From Linnemannia elongata (Eukaryota > Mortierellomycota > Mortierellomycetes > Mortierellales > Mortierellaceae), in NCBI GenBank assembly GCA_036320915.1, contig JAXBDG010000013.1, positions 1,860,001 through 1,924,000 on the forward strand: a stretch of 64,000 nucleotides of DNA. Direction: 5' to 3'. Under the pieces are notes generated by a model. The model did no database searches. It saw only the letters and a list, made by a program, of their open reading frames with translations, and was not told the DNA's origin. Below, one piece after another: positions 23,175 through 34,215 of the stretch (position 1 is its first letter; each line of letters opens with the position of its first letter). Both the position numbers and the translations under genes were made by a program.

Positions 23175-26100
23175 CTATGGGATAGGGAGTGCTTCGCCCA
23201 AGACAGTAGCATCAGCACCAGTTGAAGTAGAGGACACTGTTTCACCATCGCCTGTAGCAGCAACCGCAGCCTCTTTTGGCTTCAATTCCTCTTGACTTGA
23301 CGAGACTCCCAAGGGATCATCCACCACCATTGCCGAGTCCTCAGTAGCCCCAATGACAGGCGAGGAAGGCACAGACACCTCAGAAAAAGGCGAATACGAC
23401 TCTCCAACAGGCGTCACACTCCGTCCAGTAGTCGGCGTCAACAACGACGTCAATCCCGGTTGTGCAGCCGCTACAATCGACAATCGTGAAGCAGAAGGCG
23501 AAGCCAAGGAGGGAGTCGAAACAATGATATCGTGAGTCTCCAAAGCCTCCAAAAGCTCCTTTTCAATCTCTTGTTGGCTCTCCTGATCGACATCCTTGAC
23601 AAGTCCACCCTCACCGATCGACGACATAATTTCTCCGCCTCGGCTCAGTCTTGGTGATACGACTGTGGGTGGCGTAGCTGGTACAGATACAGGTGACTCA
23701 ATCGGGACGGACTTTGTAGGTTCATCAACCACATCGGTTGATTTTCCCATCGTTGCCGTTGAGGCGTCGGCTGGCTTGGGAGATCCCGTTGCCATTCCAT
23801 TAAAGCTTAGAGGTGACCGCGCACCCTTGGGCGAAGTAGGGGACCTGGGTGATGCCTGTGACCGTGTCGGTGAACGAGGTGTCACAAACGAAAACAGCCC
23901 CGGCTCACTTTGTTGCTGCTGCTGCTGCTGTGATACCGCCGAATCGGGTCCATATCCAGATCCAGGATTTGCCTTAGCTGCTCCCACTACAGGTTTAGGA
24001 GAGATCGCAAAAGTCGACGCAGTTGCACGGGCTCGTTCCTGCATAACCCTCTTCTTGCGTTCATGCTGATGCACTCGCTGCTGATACTGCTCCTCCGCCT
24101 CCCGCTGTGCATCCAAAAGCTCCTTCTTCTTGGCTTGGAAGAAACTAGACACGTTCGAGAACATCCCGGCCGCCTTCTGTCCCAAAGCCGCCGTGGCCGC
24201 AGTGGCTGGTCCTAAACTTGAAGTGATTGACGAGACAGGTGATGCCGTCGCCGAACTTGTCCGTGACGCGGGCTGTTGTTGCATAGATGTACGCCGTGAT
24301 AGGGATTTGTATGATACTGGTGGTGAAATGGCGTCGTTGGAGTCGTCGTCTGGGATAGCATCTGGATCGGGAATGGATCGAGCTGTGGGTTCCTGACCCC
24401 GATTTGTAGACGTGCTCCTGACAAGTCCCTTACCCTCTGCCAATGAGGGTTCTCTTGACCGAGGGCGATAGATTCCTGGCTCTAGTGATGTGGGTTGAGG
24501 CCCTTCCTCCGGCTGCAACTTTTCAAACTCCTGCCACACCGAATCTGTTTGAATTGTTAACGATAATTTTCGACAGTTAGTCATCACGCATGCTACAAGA
24601 ACAGATCTGTCAACTGCTGCAGTCGTTTGAATCCGGTATGCGCTAACAAACAACCTACCAAAAACGTTAGAGAGTCGCTCGCGACTCGTTGTCATGGCTC
24701 TTGAGAATGACTGCTTCAATGGAACCAGGTTCTTGTCTATCCTCATGTCTTTCAATTGGCTAATAAATACAACACAAGGCGGACAAAGATTAGTCCATCG
24801 TATTCACTACTATAAATAATACCTCCACCCTTTCCTTGAGATGTAAAACTTACTTCGCGAGGCGTCGTTGGACGTGAGCGAGAGAAAAGTTGCCTTGACA
24901 GGGGTGTCCTGGGGCCACAATCTCGTTCAGCAGCTCCCAGTCCACATAGTCATTCCAGAGTTGGTAGTTGGGTGTCTGCTGCCATGCCCTGATAAAGTAC
25001 GTTCCATAGTCCGCCGTCATGTCACGGTCTGTACAAGCAAATGAATGGTAAAATGATGTTAGAAATTGTTATCCAACCATACAATCGCATTGTGCATCAA
25101 ACATGCATAAAAAAGTTCTTAGCGCTTACCACTGGGATTGCCCATGCCTTCGGTGGAATCTTCGGTCTGGGTGACTTTTTGGGCATGCTTGACGCTCGAT
25201 AAAAGTGTCAGGATGTACTCTTCAAACTTTGCGCGCAGATAATCGTCACTTCCTGCATATTCTGTCTGAGAATCCGTGCTCCCACTTTCGTTAACAGCCT
25301 GAATAATCTCGTCCATCCACCTTCGGTCGGCTGATGTCAGGCTGAGGATCCCAGAGAGCGAATCTTGCAGAAATTCGATAGTTCCTGGCTCAGTGTTGAC
25401 AATGACATCCGTACCGCAGTCGCGGTTGTGCAAGAAAATGGCGTTGGTGGTTCCGATAATATAACTCCGCGTGCGAGGGTCCTGCAAGATGTCGATTTGT
25501 TGAAGAGGCAGATATGGCTGAAAGAATGAGCCCTCGCCAAAGATGTGAAGCGGCAGTCCCAGGTATTTGAAGAGTTCTTGCTTGTCAGTCGAGTGGGCTG
25601 GCGTCTTTGACATGCTGCGCATGTAGACTTCCTGAGAGTCCAGCAAGGGCGATCCGGTATCCTGAAGTGACTTTAACAATCCTGGCACCAGCGACATGAG
25701 AGAGTACTGGTAAGTGCACAAGGTTTCTACTGGGTATCCAAAGAAAATAACCTATACATAAAAAAAAAAAAATGACGACGATGTCGAGTGAGAAATCTAT
25801 TCCCAGATCCACATGAACCTAATATTGAAATCTCAACATCACGGCAAGACCTACCCTCTTCTCGAGAAGCAGTAGCTTTAAGAGGACCAAGACTTTGTAC
25901 TTGAACTTTTTGACTAGCTCCCGCAACGATGTGCCTATTAAATGAAATATGTTCAGTGTTAGCGTTCATGACTAGAGCAACCGAACTCCTACTCATTCAT
26001 CTTCCAGTCAAGGAAACCTATATTGTAGACTCACCCATCAAAAATGCAGAGTCCGGTATGCTCTCTGACACCGTTGCGTTCAGGCTGTCATAGAATTGCT

Positions 26101-27224
26101 ACATCAAGCATGAAAAAAACAAAAGAGTAAAGTCAAAGGTTAGGTGCCTGTCCGTTGCTCCCATGTTCCTGAAGAACAGATACGCCAAAAATCCGAGGAA
26201 AATCCGCCCTCTATCCTTTGCATTCTTGGTCCTGAACAATCAAGTACGCCAAGAATCTGATAATCATCTCTTGTGTCGACTTACAGCAAGAATCTCTGTC
26301 TGAGTAAAGTCCTTCTGGCCAAACCAAGCGGCAGTGACCACCGCCAATCGCTGTCGAAGGACTCCAAAAATGGGCTACAAAAGGAGGGTCATGAATTGAA
26401 AAGAAAAAGAAAAGAAAAAAAAGGTACACATGATGAGTTACACAATGATCATTGTTTGCTTTTCTCTTTGATTGTGCATATTCTTTGTGAGCTGTAGGTT
26501 CAAGTTTAGATGCAATGTAATCATACCTGAGTAGCAAGAACGACGATGGCCTTTTGGACAGAGCTGCGGGTGACATCATCTGTCTTGACCACAAGATCCT
26601 TTGTCAAGATTTGGCGGTTGCAGGAGATGCCAAAGAGGGTTGAGGCAACGTCCTTCCTGCTCTTGACGGGTGGCAGGTGGAAGTATGTAAAGTCTTCGTC
26701 GCTTTGATGACTGCCGTCTGTAATTTATCCAATTTGAATTAATCCCATGCAATCCATGCGTTCCAGGGGGGGTGAAGGAGGAAGAAGGCAATCAACGAGA
26801 AAGGGGTAAAAGAGAGGGGTAGAGAAACAAAATAAGGTGAGTTGAGTAGCTCTTTGTGTCAACTTTCTTGGCAAATGGACATGTGTACACCCTCTTAGCA
26901 AAGAAAAGTAGCGACGGAATACCTGGGAGGGCCAAGAAGGGCAAAAGACTCCATTCCTCAGGCACTTCTAATCGAGTCAAGACATTCTTTTCAGCCTGGC
27001 CAGGGAATGGCGGGTAAGCGTATTCGACAATGGGGCCATGCGCGTGGTGACTACAAGAGGTTTGAAGGACAAGGTGCAATTGTCAGTACGGTGAATGAAG
27101 TAGGTATGCGGCATGGCATGGAAGAAGCGAACTGTGCCAAGAGTAGAGTCGGAATGAGGCGCGGGAACACAGCGAAGGCTAGGACGTACAAGCCGACGAC
27201 AATGATGTGAAGGATCACACCCAT
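23175..27224 (-). CDS. AVL9: AVL9-family DENN-domain protein, late secretory pathway
   Basis: Ten exons on the minus strand: 27224-27190, 27050-26923, 26717-26527, 26374-26285, 26098-26035, 25934-25855, 25751-25130, 25028-24854, 24759-24659 and 24544-23175. All borders are GT-AG and phases join, giving 951 residues. The start MGVILHIIVVGF-HHAHGPIVEYAYP, then PEEWSLLPFLALPDG and RSSVQKAIVVLA, is the N-terminal DENN module of AVL9. The central exon has LPLHIFGEG, PYLPLQQ, GTTNAIF and YLRAKFEEYILTLL at the spacing known for the family. AVL9 acts in traffic from Golgi to plasma membrane. The last 450 residues are a Ser/Pro-rich tail with a basic coiled segment (FFQAKKKELLDAQREAEEQY) and a Gln run, poorly conserved. 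It diverges from the RCC1-like gene over 430 bp. Confidence 0.9.
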
Positions 27225-27654
27225 CTGTGCTGTGAGGAGTAGCGAGGAGTGATTAGGTGGTTGTGAAAGGATAAAAAAGGGAGAAGGGGAGGGTTATGTT
27301 GTTTATAGAGTGTGGAGGGGAGAGTGGCGGTGGCGATGGTTGAGTGAGAGTAGAAAAGTAAAAGTAGAAAGGGAAGAAAGAGGGTGCAGGAGGATAAATA
27401 CCTCTCCATTTGTGGTGGACGCAAATAGCACTAAATGAACGGGGCTCGTGCTCTCATTGGCTGAGGGTGCGCCTCTTTACCACTTCAACTCTACTTCCAC
27501 TGACCCTGCCCACACGAATTTCTCTCTCTCTCTCTTCTCTTTTCCATTCACGCTCTCACTCTGAATCGCCACCAAACATCACACGTTCCCAATTGCGACT
27601 ACAACGACGAAAGACTAAAGGAGCCAGCCCAGGATCAGGATCTCGATCACAGCC
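27225..27654. promoter_or_regulatory. Bidirectional promoter region AVL9 / RCC1-like gene
   Basis: Only 430 bp separate the two divergent start codons. A CTCTCTCTC tract lies near 27520. No TATA box is obvious on either strand. Confidence 0.5.
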
Positions 27655-30018
27655 ATGTTCTTAGCCCAGGCAGCAAGAACCAACATCCACAGTCGCATGG
27701 CACTCGTCTCCGGTGTCAGATCCGCATTCCGCGTCGTAGGATCACCGCGATCACCAACCCTCATCAGACTGCGAACGACCCCTCAACCTCAACCTCACTT
27801 CACACAGACTCGTCCTTTTCTCTCATGGTTACTCAACCCGAAGGAAGAACCCGTGGTCCCCAAAAGGCTGACTCCTTTGAAACTTGAGGACACTGGCAAC
27901 CGTCTGCTCTTCTGGGACTCAACTTATACCACCCCACACCTGAAACCCGAGTTCAATGGTAAATTGCCCACCGACTGCGTTATTTCAGGAGAAAGGAGCG
28001 AGCAAGGAAGAGAGCAATTGAACAACAACCTGACCCTCTTTCCTCTTTCTTTTGTTGTTTTACTGCTGCCATGATGCAGACCGCAGCGTTTCATCTCTTA
28101 GTACAGGAGTAAGTCGACAGGACATGACAGGAGGGGAAAAATGGCAGTAACGGAGACGACGCGATTTTGAAAATGCGCAGGCCTCTAATGGATGTTTCAA
28201 CTACTCTCAAATCGGTAGACTTCGCACAGCTGCGCGGTTGTTGACGGAAACCTTCATGTCTGGGGATCCAACTATTACAGTCAGGTACACTTCAGACGCC
28301 ATTGATGTCTCGCGTGTCTCGTTTAGGATCTTTATACCTATACGTGGACATTTTAACTCACAACTTTTCTTATCATTTTATCGTATCGTAGGTTGGACTG
28401 ACAACAGAGTCCTTTCATGATGACGACTCGGAGGAAATCACGGATGTGCACTTTGTCAACCAGCTAGCGAACGAAGAGATTGTTCAAGTCGCATCAGGTA
28501 CACACAATCGCGTCCGATCTTTCTTGCGGAACAAATTATCGAGCGAACGCCACCTTTCTTGGAAGCTACATACATATCGCTCACCCACATCACTCATATC
28601 ATTTAGGCAACTTCCACAACTTGGCGCTATCAAAGACAGGAAAGCTGTGGTCATGGGGCTCGGGATGTCTTGGACGAGGGGATGAGATCTACGACTCGCT
28701 TCCTCAGCCCGTCGAGTTCTTCCATGCCCTTGGACGGAATATTAAACAGGTTTTTGCGGCAGGGTAAGAACTCCGTTTTGAAGTCGGCGTACGATGTGGT
28801 GTCAATGGCATGGATCATCACATATTACTTATACCCTGCAATTTTTTCTTTGTATAGGAACTACTCGATGGCGCTCGTGACACCAAAGGATGGGAACGAC
28901 GATGAACTGTATATCTGGGGCTATATTCCATTTGGCGAGGAGAATGAGCATGGAGAAGTTAATCCTTTCATGAGAAAGTGCCTCCGCCCTGTCCTGGTCA
29001 CCTCTGTGCTCGGCTACCATATCTCTCATGTTGCCTGCAGTCCTTGGCATTTCACCCTTGCGGCCACGCCTGTACCGACTTCTACTTCGACCTCGACTGA
29101 TCAATCGACTACTACCAAGGAGAAACCATTGCTGATGACATTTGGACGGTACAGTGACGAGATGCCACTCGAGAAGCCCTATAGTCCATTGTTCTTGGAC
29201 CTGCCGCCTGAGGACGAGTTTTATGACGTCAAACCATGGAGGATATTCCGGTCCGTCGCTCCTACTTCCGACCTCGTCATCAAGAAATTGGTCGCTTCCA
29301 AAGGTATGAATTATTTATACACTGTTTTTCTCTACACCCATTTCTTCGTATCTGGATACTAAAATCAATCTAAACTTCCATCTATGTAATAGGATGCGAC
29401 ATTGTGTTGATGGAAAACGGGAGTGTAGGGGTCAGTGACCACGAGGACCACGTTGCACGATTGATCCACCGGCCATTGGACGATAAGATTCTCGACGTTG
29501 CAGGAGGTTCTTCAGAAGTGATTGCCATCTCATCCAAGGGCCAGGTCCTCTCCTGGAGTGAACCTTCAGAAGGCGCCGAGGAGGATGAACCTGCTGCTGC
29601 TGTTGAGAATCCCGAATCTACTACCAACACCGCCTTGGATCCACGGTCTCCTCTCACAGAAGAAATCGCAAACGCCGACATTGAGAATGACAGGAGGAAC
29701 AAAAAGATTAGCAGCGACTCAAAACAGCAGCAGCAACCATCTCGACTCAAGTCTTCATCACAACTGCCACCTCCACCAGCAGCAGCACTCAAAAATGCCG
29801 GACTATCAGCCCTGCACCCGCTTTTGAACTTTAACAAGGACGAACAAAAAGCCGAGACCGAGGTGTTGGCCTTCTTTGATTCCCAGCGTCGTGGACACGA
29901 GCAGAAACAAAAGACGGTTCGTTTGGTTGAAGCTCTCTTTGACCCGTCGAGGTTGGTTGTCGAGAAGCCGGGCCTTTCTAAATGTGTTGCTCAGTACGAT
30001 CGCTTCACTATCTGTTGA
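27655..30018 (+). CDS. Mitochondrial RCC1-like repeat protein (FMP25-like)
   Basis: Seven exons (27655-27958, 28080-28108, 28219-28284, 28392-28497, 28607-28763, 28858-29303, 29393-30018) give 577 residues, close to yeast Fmp25, an inner-membrane RCC1-type protein linked to respiratory complex assembly. The N-terminus (MFLAQAARTNIHSRMALVSG, Arg-rich, no acids) looks like a mitochondrial presequence. RCC1 blades read TSHSCAVVDGNLHVWGSNYY, NFHNLALSKTGKLWSWGSG and NYSMALVTPKDG...LYIWGY. Exon 2 is only 29 bp. Exon 3 must begin after the AG at 28217-28218, because the longer alternative breaks the frame. A polar insert with a QQQQ run lies near residue 470. Confidence 0.85.
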
Positions 30019-30352
30019 TTCAGTGGAGAGAATAAAAAGTGAGGTGTATTGTGTGCTCTTTGCGACCCCCCCCCCCTGCATAACTTTCAACATTTTTGCT
30101 CACTCATGGTATTTGGGAGTTCAGAGGTTCCCTCTGCACTCGCTTGGTTTTTTTTTTTTTGCGCTGCATTTTAAACGATATGATACAAGCGCTCTAGGCG
30201 CGTTTTTATTCCGAAAGAGTAATGAGTGAGAGTATGAAACAAGTGGCGTTGATATTGTGTGTTGTTATAACAATGCTTGATGGTGACAGGTGTGGCGTGA
30301 AGAGTCGTTGAAAGAAGGAAGGGGGAAATGAAAAATGAGAAAAAAAGTGAAC
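30019..30352. other. Convergent 3' intergenic region
   Basis: 334 bp between two stop codons on opposite strands. A C10 homopolymer lies at about 30067-30076 and a T-tract near 30150. Nothing else seen. Confidence 0.55.
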
Positions 30353-30904
30353 TTAGAGAAGCAAAAGAGCGGCGGCAGAGGCAATAACAGCCAACACACC
30401 AGGAGCAACCAACGATCCAGCAACAGCAGCAGCACTGTTATCGGTATGCTTCTCAGTCTGCCTATCGCCCGTCACTGTCTGTCCTCCATTACCAGCACCA
30501 GCTTGTGCCTGAATTTTGAACTTGCCCGAATAAACTGGGTTGTTCAACATAATCCTCAACGAGTAATTCGCCTCATGATCCTGCACCTCTGGAACAACCC
30601 AATACTCATTCGCCCTATCCTTGCTCCCACAATCAATATGCGCGGCCGTCGCAACAAAGAAGGCGTTATCGGGATTGTTGGCATTGACAAGTTGGACTTC
30701 GACGGCACTGGAGGAGCCCGTCGAGACGGCAGTGGAGGGCTTCTTGCAGGCCATGGTCCAGGAGAAGGTTGCGTTCTGGCCGGTGGTATAAATTTCGGAG
30801 CCTTCGACGGGGTCGGTGAAGGCGGTGTGTTTGGGCATCTGTTGGGCCACTGAGGAGGTGGTGAGGAGGGCCAGGAGAGTGATTGTTAATGTCTTGATGA
30901 ACAT
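30353..30904 (-). CDS. Secreted GPI-anchored Kre9/KNH-type protein
   Basis: 183 residues, one exon. A signal peptide is evident (MFIKTLTITLLALLTTSSVA, cleavage near residue 20). The body begins AFTDPVEGSEIYTTGQNATF, the Ig-like beta-sandwich start of the Kre9/KNH N-terminal family (Ser/Thr-rich GPI-anchored membrane proteins), and includes two Cys (MACKK and HIDCG) that may pair. The C-terminus ends in a hydrophobic stretch (VLAVIASAAALLLL) after a Ser/Ala-rich region, as expected for GPI attachment. It likely sits at the plasma membrane or cell wall. It is a paralogue in architecture of the gene at 50035. Confidence 0.85.
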   Translation of the reverse strand: MFIKTLTITLLALLTTSSVAQQMPKHTAFTDPVEGSEIYTTGQNATFSWTMACKKPSTAVSTGSSSAVEVQLVNANNPDNAFFVATAAHIDCGSKDRANEYWVVPEVQDHEANYSLRIMLNNPVYSGKFKIQAQAGAGNGGQTVTGDRQTEKHTDNSAAAVAGSLVAPGVLAVIASAAALLLL

Positions 30905-31889
30905 TTTCGGCGGTTTTTGTTGTTGGTGGTGGGTTAAAGCGTGTGAAGAAGAGGAAGGTACAAGAAAAGAAGAAAAAAAGAAAAGGGAAGGTGAGCGAAC
31001 AGCTTTTTAATATCAAAGACGCTTCCTTTCACTCTAAGAAGGAGATGTTTCTATCTGAGGTAAGGGCTGATGACAAAAGAGAGAGAGGGGCCATGTCATT
31101 TCTTAAGAGCCCAGTTGTCTCATCTCACACATCCCTCCTCCGTCTGGGTCCCAACAAAGGAACAACTCTCGTAAGCCTCCCTCAGTCAGACAAGAAGCCA
31201 GTTTCTGGGTAGCACAGGAAGTGAGCAAGAAGGGTTTGTAGGAGATTCAAAAAGTTTGCAAAGGAGGAGGGATAATCCATCGACAGATATATTAGAATAC
31301 CGAGAATACAGCAGTGAGTAGATGAGTCCGAGTCAATCGAACTATGGAGTATTGGTTCCAAAGAGCCAGGTCTCGCAAGAGCGAGGAATGAGGTGAACAT
31401 TGTTATGAAGTAAGGACCCATCATGATTCCCGAATGTGTTTTTGGAGTTGTTGTTGCCACCAAAAATGAAAAAATCATTTTGGGCAGATCATGACCCCCT
31501 GAGAAAACTGAAGCAGGGGGGAATGAAAAGCGAAAGCAAGATTTGATTTGAAGGGAACTCGGGCTCATCGGAGCATTAGCAACATCAGTCCGCTATCGCT
31601 GAACTCTTACCTGAATAACATCTTGTTCACTCACGCGCAAGCATACTTCTCCATTCGCCTCTACTCTTTCTCTCCTGATTAAAATCGTCAATAGAGAGAG
31701 AAAACAAAGAAAAGGAAACCCTGCCTGGACTCACTCCAGACAAAAATAGAAATATTCTTGATGATCAGTTGGGCGGGGCCTTGACTGGTGTCTGACTTTA
31801 AGAGTGGACAGCACACACAGTCCAAGACTGTTGTTATTTTTGGGGATGGCTCCTTCTTATCTAGTCAACCACAAAGTGTTCTTCAGCAG
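30905..31889. other. Gene-free stretch upstream of KNH-type gene
   Basis: A purine-rich promoter lies to about 31020, followed by AT-balanced DNA without a usable frame. No RNA gene recognised. It runs into repeat A at 31890. Confidence 0.5.
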
Positions 31890-31988
31890 GGACGCGACAT
31901 GTGTGCTGAGAGGCAGCAGTTGATCATGGAGCATAATATACAGGATTGTCGATTCCCCTCTGTTCCTTTTATCGTAAATTAGAAGAAG

Positions 31989-32024
<36 letters not shown>

Positions 32025-32148
32025 TCTAAAAAATGCATCGGTTTTCTTATGAGAGAGGGACATTGAGATAAAACGCTTCGACACATAGGAAGGACACCAA
32101 GTATTCCGGCTCAAACAAACTGACATGCGTGCGATGAATATGTTCATA
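31890..32148. repeat. Direct repeat A, right copy
   Basis: Same order of landmarks as 17957-18181, with an A32 tract at about 31989-32022 inserted relative to it. Continues without a break into block B/C. Confidence 0.82.
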
Positions 32149-32640
32149 GCTGTGGCATTCTTTATTCAATTGCTATTTACAACTGCTGACACCAGCTAGA
32201 CGACTAATGAATACTCAGCTGTTCAAAGCCAAGCTCTCGGTGGCTGGTGGGTCGTGCGGCTCCACACTGGCCGAGACGACCACGATTGCCCTCTGGTGAT
32301 AGTTGGTCCCGACTATGAGCCCAAGACGAGAGGTAGAAAAAAAGGACAATGATGAGAACATGTCGCCGCAAAAGCAGAAGGTATAAGGTCAAGACAAGGT
32401 CCCACATCAAAGATCAAGTATGGATAAAAATCTACCATGAAGCGCTATCTTTTTTCTGAAGCAACAAAAGGCCTAAAAAACATACACAATGAGGATCTTA
32501 CATGAATGAGAGCAGCGCATTTGACTGTGGGACAGGATGCCCTCGGCAGCGGCGCGACGTGCTCTTCAAGCATCCTCTCGTTGCATTCACAAAACAATAA
32601 AAAAAAGATGCTCATATGTTCAATTATTTTATTCTAATGG
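32149..32640. repeat. Duplicated block B/C downstream of reductase copy 3
   Basis: It matches 56890-57440 downstream of copy 5. The stretch tgactgtgggacaggatgcc through the next 50 bp (32523-32595) is identical to 57349-57421. The reverse strand of its middle part (SRLGLIVGTNYHQRAIVVVS) stays open and similar in both copies, so it may be a relic of a coding exon. Confidence 0.75.
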
Positions 32641-32698
32641 GTATGATGGTCATGCAATTGAAGTGGGTATTGTGCAAAAAAGAAATGGAATGGCTGCT

Positions 32699-33532
32699 CT
32701 AGCAGGTGAGAGTAACCCTTTGGCCAAAGCGACTCTCGCCTCCAGTCTTGATAATCTGCTCACAGATCCACTGTCCGACATCTGCACGGTGGATCGTGTA
32801 CCCAACCGCGGGCTTGTCCTCTACTCCGACCTTGACCTTTTCCCATCCCTTGCCCTTCTTGACATTCTGGTCGCCTGTCAACAGACTGGGTCGGATGATC
32901 ACTGCACCTCGGAACACGCCTGTGGTGGATGATGCATTCGCGACGACAAGGTCCTCCATCACTTTCTTGTCCTTGTGAGGGTCAGCCAAGACCACATGGT
33001 AAAAGGTGCGGAACCCAAAGGGGACATCCTCACGCACATTCGAGACACCTGTGGTCGAGATGACAGTAATCGATGGCCTGTGCTGGGTTGTAGAAGGGTG
33101 GGCTGCGTAGATCTCTTGAAGGGACTGGATGATGTTCTTGGTGGCTGTCGCACAGATCTCGGGGTTGTCGATCGTCATGGGCTTGGAGAGAGACATGCGC
33201 ATCTGAGGAGTGCCTCCGATTCCCGAGATGATCTGAACCGCAATCTTGACAGTGTTGTTGCCATTGGCAGTAGTAGCAGCAATGGAGTTGTTGGTAAGGA
33301 CGGCCTGGATGGCATGGATGTCGGCAATGTCACCCTTGACAATGGTGAGCTGAGTGTCGATGATGGACTGGGCGATACCCTGGGCGAGGAGCATATCGGT
33401 CAGCTTGGAGGGAGTGCGAGCGAGGGCGGTGGCATGGAATCCAGCGTTGAGGGTGTGGACGAGACAGGCGTTTGTGCATCCACCGGTAGCACCGAAGAAG
33501 GCGATGAAGTTAGTTGAAGTTGAGGAGGTCAT
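32699..33532 (-). CDS. NAD(P)-binding Rossmann-fold reductase, copy 3 of 5
   Basis: Intronless, 277 residues. Same cofactor loop and C-terminal signature as the other copies. It carries the longer variable segment IAATTANGNNTVKIAVQ (two extra residues), shared only with copy 4. Single differences include IHAIQAVL in place of IHAIKAVL and GQWICEQII in place of GEWICEQIV. Its 3' flank is block B/C, shared with copy 5, and its leader carries a small TGTCTG insertion also shared with copy 5, so coding and flank affinities disagree. No inactivating change seen. Confidence 0.92.
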   Translation of the reverse strand: MTSSTSTNFIAFFGATGGCTNACLVHTLNAGFHATALARTPSKLTDMLLAQGIAQSIIDTQLTIVKGDIADIHAIQAVLTNNSIAATTANGNNTVKIAVQIISGIGGTPQMRMSLSKPMTIDNPEICATATKNIIQSLQEIYAAHPSTTQHRPSITVISTTGVSNVREDVPFGFRTFYHVVLADPHKDKKVMEDLVVANASSTTGVFRGAVIIRPSLLTGDQNVKKGKGWEKVKVGVEDKPAVGYTIHRADVGQWICEQIIKTGGESRFGQRVTLTC

Positions 33533-34215
33533 TTTGTTTGTTGTTGTTTGTGTTGTGGGTGAGTTGGCTGGAGAGTTGGTTGGTGAGTTGGCTGGTGTTC
33601 TTGTGTGTTGTTGTTGTAGTTGTCTGTGTCTGTGTTGTTGGCAGTGTGTTGTAGTTGAGTCGAGTTGTGTTGTGTTGTGTTGTTGGTTGATGGAGAAAAA
33701 AAAGAGGGTGGACCTGGTTGGTTATATAGTAGCCACCGGGCCGAAGATCCCTTTTGTTTCCTTTCCACGAGTATGTTTGTTATCGAAAAACACGATCAAG
33801 GATGTGCCTGCGCCAACTGCCAAGGAACGAAAAGTCAAACAAAGGTACAAATCGAGCGAGCAATGTTTAATTTTACTTCCACACTGCACTACCCTCCGTC
33901 GTTGTTGTGAAGAGAGGGAGGGGGCTGAGAGCAGAGAGAGGAGGGTCACAAAAAAATGTTTATTCCGTTCCGTACTATGTGCGTTGAGTAGTGGTGTACA
34001 TCTTGGACACGTCCTCTTTTATCCCTCGTTTGAGTTCTTGGCGTTTGTTTGTTTGTTTTCCCAAAAATAAAGGCAACCTTTTTTTGGTTGACAATGCTGA
34101 GAAATGAAGTAATTGGGGTCACAAAAGTATGAAAGAGTATATGCTATGAAAAGAGGGAGAACGTTCTCGCGGGGAGGGGCTCACTATGTGCATGGCTCCC
34201 CTGTGTTGCTCGAGC
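33533..34215. repeat. Upstream flank type U2 (copy 3)
   Basis: Colinear with the flanks of copies 2 and 4, including gggtcacaaaagtatgaaag and the gagaacgttctcgcggggaggg stretch. The segment 33911-34045 is the reverse complement of 11062-11240. Confidence 0.72.
33717..33800 (-). promoter_or_regulatory. Conserved core promoter of reductase copy 3
   Basis: TATATA at 33723-33728, about 191 bp upstream of the ATG, with the shared gtagccaccgggccgaag neighbour block. Confidence 0.65.

Noticed and set aside
27007..27210. Alternative plus-strand gene at the AVL9 start
   Set aside because: The minus-strand exons give the recognisable AVL9 N-terminus with proper splice sites.
28181..28218. Longer exon 3 of the RCC1-like gene starting at 28181
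   Set aside because: It breaks the frame before the RCC1 blade; the acceptor AG at 28217-28218 gives the expected TSHSCAVVDGNLHVWG.
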